From: Bdellovibrionales bacterium
GTDB taxonomy: Bacteria > Bdellovibrionota > Bdellovibrionia > Bdellovibrionales > UBA1609
Length of the DNA: 7,853 bases
Direction: 5' to 3'
Assembly: GCA_020435025.1 (NCBI GenBank)
Contig: JAGRAG010000451.1
Coordinates: 1-7,853, forward strand
The notes under the pieces were generated by a model that did not search any database, had not been told where the DNA came from, and saw nothing but the letters and a program-made list of their open reading frames with translations. The translations under genes were made by a program, and so were the position numbers. Positions 1 to 6,565 of this stretch are shown in pieces (position 1 is the stretch's first letter; every line of letters begins with the position of its first letter).

Positions 1-1957
1 CCATCTCAACCATAAGTTTTTTAGTAGCATTTTTAATTCGAAGGCTTCTTTGCCATCCGTTATAAGAGCGGTTTCGCACACCTTGCCCCAAAGCGTGAAG
101 TCCGTTTCTCGAAGCAATAAAAAACCCTTTCACTCTTGCACCGGAGGCTCTCCTCACATCAGCAAGATTAGAAATAAAAATTTCCTTCCTTTGACGGCTT
201 CTTAACCAGAAAGCCGCTAGTCTAGATGCCATTCGTTCAGACCAAGGTTCGCTTTCGACCTGATGCTCGAAATGGTTCTGCGTCTCCTGCTTATAGTCAA
301 TTGTCTCGGAACTTCGAGACTGAAAGTCTCTCTCCTCAGTCGAGTAACCTTTCTCAAATACTGATTTCTCAATATCCTCAACCTTAAACGTTTGTTCACC
401 GTTGACTTTACGTGATGCACTTCGAAATAAAGAGCCTAAAGCGATTGCATGTCTAGATAAATATAGTCCGACAAGAGTTGACCCACCAATAACGAGAGTT
501 GTTTTGTAGCTAGAAAAAAAGTCTTTAGCGCCTCCTAATAGTTCTCCACCTAAATAGCCACCAGATTCTAAAACTTCGCTTCCGATTCGTCTTGGTTTAT
601 CTATTAACTCCCCAATCTGAACCTTAGCACTTTGGACTAACTCACCTAGGCCAATATAATCAGAAAAGTTTCGAAAAGTTTCATTTACTGCAGAAAGAGC
701 CCAATAGGACGCTTCTGAATTTAGAGTGGTCGCATACACCATTCCACCTACCAGTGATAGTCCTGTAATTTGATATCCGACATTTGCATAAAATGGTTTA
801 GTGTAGAGCTTCATTCTAAGACGTAGGTATTTCATGCCTAAAGACAACTTAGTTTCATTTTTCAGATTAAGAGGTTTTCCTCCTCGATCTGTAGATTGTA
901 AGTGTGACATATAGGCGAACATCAATTGCAATCGAAAGGGCCGAGCCCAGTCTGGAATTCGTTCCGACTCTCTTGCTAAAAGAGCACGGCCCACTCCGTA
1001 CCGAGCCTTTGTCATAAAGTTACTGGCTAGTTCACCAACGACTTCTTTTTCGAAATTATAAAGTGCCCAAGGTCTGTAACCGGCATTTGCAAGTCGTTCC
1101 ATTGCGGAAAGCTCCGCTATCACAATGTCTCTTTGCTTAACGGCATCTTTTCCCAATTCACTTTCACTGCCTTCGGCAATTTGATTGATTAAGTTAACGG
1201 TTTCTGCATTTCTCATAAAACGCCGATCTTCGGTAACTCCATAGACAGATGGGTTTAACCGAGCCAGCTCTTTATATATCTGACCCGCTAGCTGATCCAC
1301 ATTTTCTACGGAGGCAATCATTCCCGCGGAAATTGTCAGCTCAACTCCGGGACGTGGTTTCGTAGGAACCCTGGGTATAAGCGAGAAAAGCCCCCCGCCT
1401 TCCTTTCCTAACTCTCTCTCTCTTTTAATTTGCTCCTCATTGAGGTCTACACTGACCGCATCTACGTAAGGGATGGGGTGAGAGTTAACAATAATCCGAA
1501 AGTCCCTAACATCTCCATCAATGTAGCCGTTTTTAAGGATCTCCATGACTAAATTTTTAAATGTTTTATGTCCACCACCAGAAAACAACAACAAGGTCAT
1601 CGCTAAGCCTTTTTTCCGATACTCCACACTGTCAGCCGAATCAGCGTCCTGGCGTGAAAGGTATTTTGCAGCTTTACGACTCTCCTCACTTCCAACCAAA
1701 TCAATAGGCAAATCAGAAGCTTCGACTGAAGAAGGAAGGGGCCGATTTACTGATTCAAAAGCTTGCTCTAAGGCTCTGTCGACTTCCGTTACCTGTCTCT
1801 CTGTCTCGACAGTAGTTTCACTTTCCTGAACAGCTGCTTTGAGATCTTCAAAGGCTTTGGAGAATCCGTCCTCTGCTGAATGCGCAGAGAACGACACTAA
1901 CCCGATCCCAAAAAATAGGATAAGACTTATTTGACTCCACTTAAACCGATCTTGCAC
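1..1957 (-). CDS. Exported membrane protein with a degenerate M48 peptidase-like domain (C-terminus beyond window)
   Basis: The frame is open from a GTG at 1957 to the left edge (652 codons seen, no stop). GTG is chosen because GGAGG lies 5 nt upstream; the ATG 2 nt before it opens a frame of only 10 codons. Residues 1-28 form a signal peptide, with cleavage near AHS-A. Residues about 204-296 resemble the core of M48 (HtpX/Oma1-type) zinc peptidases: a strand and a helix leading to DQLAGQIYKELAR, where the family has ELAxVLAHExxH, then IAELSAMERLANAGYRP, where the family has EADxxGxxLLxxAGYxP. Both zinc histidines are replaced (K229, R233) and the third ligand slot is I280, so activity is unlikely. 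Two hydrophobic segments follow (about 391-410 and 486-510), then an acidic/polar stretch (520-570) and a strongly basic tail (571-650). It overlaps the upstream gene by 17 bp, so translational coupling is likely. The ORF and signal peptide are firm; the M48 relationship is inferred from motif order. Confidence 0.88.
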   Translation of the reverse strand, partial: MQDRFKWSQISLILFFGIGLVSFSAHSAEDGFSKAFEDLKAAVQESETTVETERQVTEVDRALEQAFESVNRPLPSSVEASDLPIDLVGSEESRKAAKYLSRQDADSADSVEYRKKGLAMTLLLFSGGGHKTFKNLVMEILKNGYIDGDVRDFRIIVNSHPIPYVDAVSVDLNEEQIKRERELGKEGGGLFSLIPRVPTKPRPGVELTISAGMIASVENVDQLAGQIYKELARLNPSVYGVTEDRRFMRNAETVNLINQIAEGSESELGKDAVKQRDIVIAELSAMERLANAGYRPWALYNFEKEVVGELASNFMTKARYGVGRALLARESERIPDWARPFRLQLMFAYMSHLQSTDRGGKPLNLKNETKLSLGMKYLRLRMKLYTKPFYANVGYQITGLSLVGGMVYATTLNSEASYWALSAVNETFRNFSDYIGLGELVQSAKVQIGELIDKPRRIGSEVLESGGYLGGELLGGAKDFFSSYKTTLVIGGSTLVGLYLSRHAIALGSLFRSASRKVNGEQTFKVEDIEKSVFEKGYSTEERDFQSRSSETIDYKQETQNHFEHQVESEPWSERMASRLAAFWLRSRQRKEIFISNLADVRRASGARVKGFFIASRNGLHALGQGVRNRSYNGWQRSLRIKNATKKLMVEM

Positions 1958-4085
1958 ATTTTCCTCCAGATAAAATTTCTTCCTGCCGACGTTCATCAAT
2001 TTTTTCCTTCAACCACTCATACAAGGTTTTTCCACTATAAAGAGCCTCTGCCACTTCTGGGCGAACCGTTGGCTCGGCTTTCTTGATGGCCTCTAATATT
2101 TGGGGTCTCTCAGCAGCCTCATCAATGAGCACATTTAATATTGCGATAAGCTTAGTCGTATCTCGTCTATGAACAAATACGATTTCCGTAACCTCTTTTC
2201 CGGCTTCAGAATCCACTGAAATCAGAGCTTTGAAGTCACCTCGCGCATCGCCTGTTCTCAGCACCATCAGTTGCCGCACCAACTGTTCTTTTGATTCTTT
2301 GGTGTATGATTCAGAGACCCGTAGCCACTCCCTTGCCGCCCTAGGGGAAATTCCATTAATAGGAGTCGATGAATGAAAAACTTTTTGCAATAGATTTTGT
2401 AAATCACGATCTTGGGGGTAAAGGGCCACAAGAGTTCTCACGATTTCCTCCGAGTTCTCACTCCACAGAACTTGCCGTTTTCGAAAGAAGCCAATTGTTC
2501 GCATTTGGGATTGCTTGTATGCCGTTGCCACATTTTGCAATTCAAGATTGGAGGCTTGAAATACATGCCGATAGAAACTCGCGAGAACTAGTCGCTCACC
2601 GAGATCTTGTTTACTATCTGACAGAACGCCTTTCACATATTCGGTAAGCTCTTGACGGTCCATAAAGTGGGCTAAGGTCGTCAATCTTTTCAACTCAAGA
2701 TCCCTCCATGCCTGTAAAGAGAGCTTTGAAGTTCTTATAGTTCTATGACTTTTTAAGAACTCTTTTAATAGGGGCAAAGGATTTGCAAGGTTCGATTTTT
2801 CTAACACTAAATAAAGTTGCCAGCTGAATCGATGGTAAGTCGAGGCCATCAGATAGGCTCCTTCACCTTGAGAGAGATTTACGCGGACACCTTTGCTCCA
2901 AGATTTTGCCCTCATAAGTCCTTCCATCGCTGTTTCGAATACAGTTTTAGGAACTTCTTTATTTTCTATTAGCAGTTGATGGAATAATAATATAGAAGCA
3001 ATCCAACGTCCTATGTTGTCTGTCTTCCGTTGACCCGCAACAAAGTCTTTTAAAATACCCATTTCCGCTTCATTAAGCCCTCGATTCAAGATATCCGTAG
3101 GTTCAATAAGCTCACGCCGGGTCAGGCGATCAAAATCTTGAATTAAAAATTCAATATCAGATAAGATCCACTGCTTCACTAGGTCCCGCAGCTGTAGAAA
3201 ATCACTTCTTTGGTTTCCTCGCACTTTAAGGTTAGTATTAGAAGTATCTTCGTAATCTACAGTGCCGTACGTGTAGACCACTCGTGAGACGAGATAAACG
3301 GCCGCTTCATGAAATTTTCGAAGTCTCTGTGGAGACACAAATAACTTCATCCCTGGTTTGTTAAAGTCTTGCAAATAGGTGATCAACAGCGAAGTTGGAA
3401 TATGATAGGTTCTTTCAGAAAGATATGTAATCCACTGTAATTGTCGTTCTAACCAAAACTCTTCTCTTGAGATCTCTGCCTGCAATGATGGCAGTCGCAC
3501 CCAGTTTCGATAGTGCCTAAGAGCCATAGCCTCTGACGAAAATTCAAAACGTGCCAGTTCTTTTGCATCTTCACCTCCATAAAGAAAGACTCTTGTGACT
3601 TTCGGACGACCACTTAAAAACGTATAGTGAGAGGTCGGTTTAACCTGTTCAAGGGCCTCCCGCGCGCCCATAGTTGTCTCCGTGGAGACGGCATGGACTT
3701 CCACTTCCAAACTGGCCAAAATCCACTGAGCCACAACAGGCAGCTGATATCGAATCTTGGCAATTTCTTTGAGAACCCGCACTTTATCTTCTCTATTTTC
3801 TAGCTTGTCCCACTCTTTAACCAATCGATCCAAAGCCGCCTCAAATTGAAATCTATTTAAGCGAGCTTGTTGAAAAAAAGCCAACCATTGAGAAGAAGGT
3901 GTTTTCGGTCCCATGTCCAATTTTGGTAAAGGTGAGTCCTGAGTGCCGACCTTCGCCGAAAGGGAGGCTGCCCTCGACTCAGATGACTCAGGCCCCGCTT
4001 GAGCGCACTTCGGCACAATTACCAGGCCGCAAAGCCAGATTATAAATACGTGGTTAAGAACACGTCGTAGCGTCCAAAAAGACAA
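1941..4085 (-). CDS. Exported, mostly helical protein of unknown function (714 aa)
   Basis: I do not recognise this family. The start is a TTG at 4085 with AAGGAG 5 nt upstream, and the product begins MSFWTLRR. Residues 1-30 form a Sec signal peptide: basic LRR, a hydrophobic stretch at about 12-24, and AQA before G31. Neither cysteine in this region sits in a lipobox, so a soluble periplasmic or secreted protein is expected. Residues 31-66 are rich in Ser, Pro, Ala and Gly and look like a linker. From about 67 to the end the sequence is an almost unbroken series of charged amphipathic helices, including a Glu/Lys-rich C-terminus, compatible with an alpha-solenoid or scaffold; I see no catalytic motif. 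It is the first gene of an operon: its final codons overlap the start of the M48-like gene by 17 bp. The pair is probably co-expressed and may work together in the envelope. The ORF is secure; the function is unknown. Confidence 0.9.
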   Translation of the reverse strand: MSFWTLRRVLNHVFIIWLCGLVIVPKCAQAGPESSESRAASLSAKVGTQDSPLPKLDMGPKTPSSQWLAFFQQARLNRFQFEAALDRLVKEWDKLENREDKVRVLKEIAKIRYQLPVVAQWILASLEVEVHAVSTETTMGAREALEQVKPTSHYTFLSGRPKVTRVFLYGGEDAKELARFEFSSEAMALRHYRNWVRLPSLQAEISREEFWLERQLQWITYLSERTYHIPTSLLITYLQDFNKPGMKLFVSPQRLRKFHEAAVYLVSRVVYTYGTVDYEDTSNTNLKVRGNQRSDFLQLRDLVKQWILSDIEFLIQDFDRLTRRELIEPTDILNRGLNEAEMGILKDFVAGQRKTDNIGRWIASILLFHQLLIENKEVPKTVFETAMEGLMRAKSWSKGVRVNLSQGEGAYLMASTYHRFSWQLYLVLEKSNLANPLPLLKEFLKSHRTIRTSKLSLQAWRDLELKRLTTLAHFMDRQELTEYVKGVLSDSKQDLGERLVLASFYRHVFQASNLELQNVATAYKQSQMRTIGFFRKRQVLWSENSEEIVRTLVALYPQDRDLQNLLQKVFHSSTPINGISPRAAREWLRVSESYTKESKEQLVRQLMVLRTGDARGDFKALISVDSEAGKEVTEIVFVHRRDTTKLIAILNVLIDEAAERPQILEAIKKAEPTVRPEVAEALYSGKTLYEWLKEKIDERRQEEILSGGKCARSV
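1963..1967 (-). promoter_or_regulatory. Shine-Dalgarno site that fixes the GTG start at 1957
   Basis: GGAGG on the minus strand lies 5 nt before the GTG at 1957 and sits inside the last codons of the upstream 714-aa gene. It is only 3 nt from the ATG at 1959, which is too close and leads to a 10-codon dead end, so the site supports the GTG start. Confidence 0.75.
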
Positions 4086-4090
4086 ATAAA

Positions 4091-4096
4091 CTCCTT
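4091..4096 (-). promoter_or_regulatory. Shine-Dalgarno site supporting a TTG start
   Basis: AAGGAG on the minus strand is 5 nt upstream of the TTG at 4085. The start, signal peptide and site all agree, so the non-ATG start is preferred over any internal Met. Confidence 0.75.
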
Positions 4097-4233
4097 ATAT
4101 GACTAAAAGAATTTCTCAACAGGATCACTTTGCATTTCTAGTTCCAGGAAACAGAGATCTCCAGACAAAATCGCTTTGATTTGGCGAAGTTAGCCGTTGG
4201 AAAACTAACGCTGACGCCTAAATTTGTCACTTA

Positions 4234-4362
4234 ATGGAAAATAAAGCTCCTTTGAGTAAAAGTGTTCGAATGCCCATCAATCCTGAAGCAATTTCACTAG
4301 TTCAAATAGGAAGTTTCCGGTTTGCTACGGAAATCATCGCTTTGAAATCTTTACTCTTTTGA
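4234..4362 (+). CDS. Doubtful 42-aa small ORF
   Basis: An ATG-to-TGA frame of 42 codons lies in the divergent intergenic region. The product starts MENKAPLSKSVRMP and ends in a hydrophobic helix-like stretch (ATEIIALKSLLF). There is no Shine-Dalgarno sequence before the ATG, and an open frame of this size arises easily by chance in 400 bp. It ends about 140 bp before the 211-aa gene. It is listed because it is the only notable frame in the gap; it may be nothing. Confidence 0.13.
   Translation: MENKAPLSKSVRMPINPEAISLVQIGSFRFATEIIALKSLLF
4314..4333. repeat. Short inverted repeat (hairpin) in the divergent region
   Basis: TTTCCG (4314-4319) and CGGAAA (4328-4333) can pair as a 6-bp stem around an 8-nt loop. 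No T tract follows on either strand, so it is not a typical terminator. It lies just upstream of the likely promoter of the 211-aa gene, where an operator would be plausible. Confidence 0.3.
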
Positions 4363-4386
4363 GATGGCTCAACCTATGATTAATAC
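4359..4386 (+). promoter_or_regulatory. Candidate promoter of the 211-aa gene
   Basis: TTGAGA (4359-4364, 5 of 6 to the sigma-70 -35 consensus) is followed after 16 nt by TAATAC (4381-4386). An alternative -10, TATGAT, lies at 4375-4380 without a well-spaced -35. Either would leave a 5' leader of roughly 110 nt. The match is moderate and was picked by eye. Confidence 0.28.
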
Positions 4387-4492
4387 TTCTATATTAATAA
4401 CGGCACTGAAAAGTTCATTTGTTTAGTTAGGATTTTTTCCTCTCTTACCCCCAGCAAAGAACGGATCGGCTGTTGAGAAAAAACCAAATTTT

Positions 4493-4497
4493 GGAGG
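4493..4497 (+). promoter_or_regulatory. Strong Shine-Dalgarno site of the 211-aa gene
   Basis: GGAGG lies 5 nt before the ATG at 4503. It is preceded by the palindrome CCAAATTTTGG, which could pair locally and partly hide the site. Confidence 0.75.
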
Positions 4498-4502
4498 TAT
4501 AA

Positions 4503-5138
4503 ATGAAACTCACCCCTATTACACTTGCATTAGCTATGACTTTGTCAGCCCCCCTTGCTAGTGCAAATAACGTTTCGAATTTGACCCTTGGTCAAAGCAT
4601 TCAAAGAGCAAAAATAGAGCAGATGAACTCTATGTATGACAACATGTCAAAAATCCAAGAAGAATTGGCCACGGCCAATGAAATGCGAAATCGTGCTATT
4701 CGTGAAACCGGTGGAATTAAAATCGTCGTAGACTACGGTGAAGTATCCACGTCATTAGGTGGATCAGTTGCTGGATTAACTTACTTAGCAAAAGTCATCC
4801 AAACTGCTTATCCAGAAAACGAAATCATGAAAAACTTGAAAAATGGAAAGCTCGTCAACGTAGCTTTTTACGTGGGTCTTGGAGCTGTTGTGACAGGTGT
4901 TATGGCTCAAGTTGGTGGAAACTATCACCTAACTATCGCTCAGAAAGATTGGGATCGCTACTCCGCAGACTATGAACGCGCTCAAGAAAAGTACGCAAAA
5001 ACTCAGGCTCAATTTATTGAAATGGGTAAAGGGCTTGGAATGACTCTTCAAGGAAACGTTTTAATGTTTGAAGGTGACACTCCAGAATATCTTGGAAATG
5101 TTCGCCCATTTATTCTTTCTGGTGGTTCTGCAGAGTAA
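4503..5138 (+). CDS. Exported 211-aa protein with coiled-coil arms and a hydrophobic core, function unknown
   Basis: I do not recognise the family. Residues 1-21 form a clear Sec signal peptide ending PLASA before N22. The mature protein looks symmetrical: a helical, Gln/Glu/Met-rich heptad-like segment (about 30-68), a Gly-rich amphipathic region (80-103), a strongly hydrophobic Gly-rich segment (about 117-139, AFYVGLGAVVTGVMAQVGG) that could be a membrane helix, a second charged heptad-like helix (147-175), and a short Gly/Pro-containing tail. This suggests a helical hairpin or membrane-inserting oligomer at the envelope; that is inference. It is a single-gene unit with a strong ribosome site and its own terminator. 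Codon choice looks biased (GAA strongly over GAG, mainly CGT/CGC for Arg) compared with its neighbours, consistent with high expression. Both flanking genes are on the opposite strand. The ORF is secure; the role is unknown. Confidence 0.92.
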   Translation: MKLTPITLALAMTLSAPLASANNVSNLTLGQSIQRAKIEQMNSMYDNMSKIQEELATANEMRNRAIRETGGIKIVVDYGEVSTSLGGSVAGLTYLAKVIQTAYPENEIMKNLKNGKLVNVAFYVGLGAVVTGVMAQVGGNYHLTIAQKDWDRYSADYERAQEKYAKTQAQFIEMGKGLGMTLQGNVLMFEGDTPEYLGNVRPFILSGGSAE

Positions 5139-5167
5139 TTCTTGCGCAGGCCTATGAAATAGTATAG

Positions 5168-5200
5168 AAACCCTAGGTGAGACTTCATCTAGGGTTTTTT
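5168..5200 (+). terminator. Strong rho-independent terminator after the 211-aa gene
   Basis: AAACCCTAGGTGA (5168-5180) pairs with TCATCTAGGGTTT (5185-5197) as a 13-bp stem with one G-T wobble and a 4-nt GACT loop. Six T residues (5195-5200) overlap and follow the right arm. It begins 29 nt after the stop codon at 5138. On the minus strand the same hairpin follows the stop of the convergent 419-aa gene, but only TTTCTAT comes after it there, so it would be a weaker terminator in that direction. The T tract overlaps that gene's TAA (5199-5201). Confidence 0.9.
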
Positions 5201-6458
5201 ATTGGCCCTTCGGCTTTTCCTGGGTTGGCCGTTGAGTTTCTTTTTCGATGGTGGCCATTTCAATATACCAACGGCGTGCTTCGATAATCTCAGGGTCATT
5301 TCGATCTACTTTCTCCCCTCTCTCTTCTTCCATTTTTTTAATCATCACCTCAAATCGCTGAATTCCTAACTCTTCCGGTGTTGATCGATCACTAATATAG
5401 TGTTCTATAGATTCGGCTCGCGCCCTAAAGTATTCCTGAGCTAGCGTGAGTTGAATACGAGGAATCACCTCAAGTGAAATACTAAATGCTAAAACTACCG
5501 TAAAGAGAGTCGAATAGCTCTTTCTAAAAAATTGCTGCCTATGAATTCGACCCTCTTGATCGAGTAGTTTCATTTGGATCGAACTGAGGAATTTCTCCCC
5601 CCCTTGATCTAACAAAATCTTTTTTGTTTCTGGAGTTAAAACCTCTTGGAACCACTGGCGAACACCAGGAATGTAGGGTGGAAAGTAGAATATTAATGGC
5701 AATAGGCTCGCAGCCGTTCCATTGTAGCTCATCTCTGGAGCAAAGGTGATTCCAAGTCCCCACAATACTGCGGCTAAAGAGTTATCGAACCATCGACTGT
5801 GTTCATAAAGAAATTGGCGAACCTTGACCGTCCATGTGGGATCTTTTGTAATCACTTTTAAAGCGCCGTCAAGACCTTCGCGGAAGAGCTCTAAATCGAG
5901 TCGCTCCATGATTTTTTGATCATCAATCTTTTCAAACGCCAATCGAAGACTTTTTGTGCTCCAAAGGGACTTCCAAAATCCTTGGGGTTCATGAACCAAT
6001 CGATAGACTTTGACTAACAGATTTCTTAAATGAAACTCCGTGATTTTTCCACTACGAATAACCTTGTGAATTTCCTTATAGAGCGCTTTTTGTTTGCTCT
6101 CAGAAAGATTCAGTAGAAAATTGGTAAAGTTAAAAGCTCTAGGCGAATTTCGCTGAGAGAGCGTTTCCATTAGAGCTAAGAAGCGCTCTGGACTTCGAGT
6201 GGCTGTTTCAATTAGATTTTCTTTTAAGGTCTCATGAGTTTCAGAAAATTCTCTGAGAGACTGTTTAAATTTTGTGTAAGAAAATTGAGGACGTTTTTTA
6301 AGTGCAGCAACACACTGACTCAATGAAAAACCTGACGGAGTGCGATTTTGCGAAAAAGATCGAGTTGTCGACGCAACAGGAACACTTGTTGTCTCGACGA
6401 GCCATTGGACTGTTAAGACCACAGTTATAAAAAATAAAATCGGCGGAAAGCGTTTCAT
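5199..6458 (-). CDS. Membrane protein of unknown function (419 aa)
   Basis: I do not recognise the family. The N-terminus (MKRFPPILFFITVVLTVQWL) is a signal peptide or membrane anchor, with a possible cleavage site near residue 30. Residues 45-225 are mainly charged amphipathic helices. Two hydrophobic segments at about 227-239 and 247-264 (with FYFPPYIPG) could form a membrane hairpin, and a third lies at about 315-335. The last 80 residues are highly charged and helical (KKMEEERGEK), ending in a Pro/Lys/Gln tail. The ATG at 6458 has AAGGG directly against it, too close for normal ribosome spacing, and an in-frame TAA just upstream rules out extension. A short hydrophobic ORF ends 7 nt upstream, so translation may depend on re-initiation. 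It lies 107 bp downstream of kamA on the same strand with no clear terminator between, so cotranscription is plausible. Its stop overlaps the T tract of the convergent gene's terminator. Confidence 0.88.
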   Translation of the reverse strand: MKRFPPILFFITVVLTVQWLVETTSVPVASTTRSFSQNRTPSGFSLSQCVAALKKRPQFSYTKFKQSLREFSETHETLKENLIETATRSPERFLALMETLSQRNSPRAFNFTNFLLNLSESKQKALYKEIHKVIRSGKITEFHLRNLLVKVYRLVHEPQGFWKSLWSTKSLRLAFEKIDDQKIMERLDLELFREGLDGALKVITKDPTWTVKVRQFLYEHSRWFDNSLAAVLWGLGITFAPEMSYNGTAASLLPLIFYFPPYIPGVRQWFQEVLTPETKKILLDQGGEKFLSSIQMKLLDQEGRIHRQQFFRKSYSTLFTVVLAFSISLEVIPRIQLTLAQEYFRARAESIEHYISDRSTPEELGIQRFEVMIKKMEEERGEKVDRNDPEIIEARRWYIEMATIEKETQRPTQEKPKGQ

Positions 6459-6465
6459 CCCTTAT

Positions 6466-6546
6466 TTATCGGGATTTAATGAAACGACCTATAATTAAGA
6501 ACAGGATTACCATGCAAGTTGCAGACAAAAGGCTGATAAACGACAT
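6466..6546 (-). CDS. Possible 26-aa single-pass membrane micropeptide
   Basis: An ATG-to-TAA frame lies between kamA and the 419-aa gene. It codes for one hydrophobic helix (residues about 3-19, including CMVILFLII) followed by a basic end, GRFIKSR: the layout of a small inner-membrane protein with its C-terminus in the cytoplasm. It starts 19 nt after the kamA stop and ends 7 nt before the next ATG, which is operon-like packing. Against it: GGAA abuts the ATG, so ribosome spacing is poor; the frame continues open upstream into the 3' end of kamA in another phase; and hydrophobic frames of this size occur by chance in AT-rich DNA. If real, it could drive coupled translation of the membrane-protein gene. 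Confidence 0.33.
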   Translation of the reverse strand: MSFISLLSATCMVILFLIIGRFIKSR

Positions 6547-6565
6547 TTCCGTAAGAAGGTCGAGC

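Larger units (their letters stand above)
4086..4502. other. Divergent intergenic region (417 bp)
   Basis: This AT-rich stretch separates two divergent genes and must hold the promoters of the left operon (minus) and of the 211-aa gene (plus). Visible contents are a short inverted repeat with arms GTTAG/CTAAC at 4189-4193 and 4205-4209, a 6-bp hairpin at 4314-4333, a possible plus-strand promoter near 4359-4386, and a 42-codon open frame at 4234-4362 without a ribosome site. A small palindrome, CCAAATTTTGG, directly precedes and overlaps the ribosome site of the 211-aa gene. I see no tRNA, rRNA, CRISPR or insertion-sequence remnant. No convincing minus-strand promoter stands out. Confidence 0.6.

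Noticed and set aside
316..330. GAGACT-GAA-AGTCTC inverted repeat
   Set aside because: It lies inside the long minus-strand coding frame and has no T tract, so chance within codons is the simplest explanation.
1545..1829. 94-codon plus-strand open frame
   Set aside because: It is antisense to the M48-like gene, has no ribosome site, and has a Ser/Leu-rich composition typical of a shadow frame.
1957..1959. ATG at 1959 as the start of the M48-like gene
   Set aside because: That frame meets a stop after 10 codons, whereas the GTG 2 nt further on opens the long frame with a signal peptide and better ribosome spacing.
2369..2647. 92-codon plus-strand open frame
   Set aside because: It lies wholly antisense inside the 714-aa gene, which has a signal peptide and ribosome site of its own.
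1941..4085. Lipoprotein signal in the 714-aa protein (cysteines at 19 and 27)
   Set aside because: The residues before each Cys (IWL and VPK) do not fit a lipobox, and AQA before G31 gives a normal signal-peptidase I site.
6490..6495. Perfect TATAAT on the plus strand between kamA and the 419-aa gene
   Set aside because: No acceptable -35 lies 16-18 bp upstream, and it would drive only antisense transcription into kamA. The AT-rich background makes the hexamer cheap.
6466..6520. Possible minus-strand promoter TTGCAT-18-TATAGG ahead of the 419-aa gene
   Set aside because: The match is only 3 of 6 and 4 of 6 to consensus, too weak to separate from background; cotranscription from kamA is equally likely.
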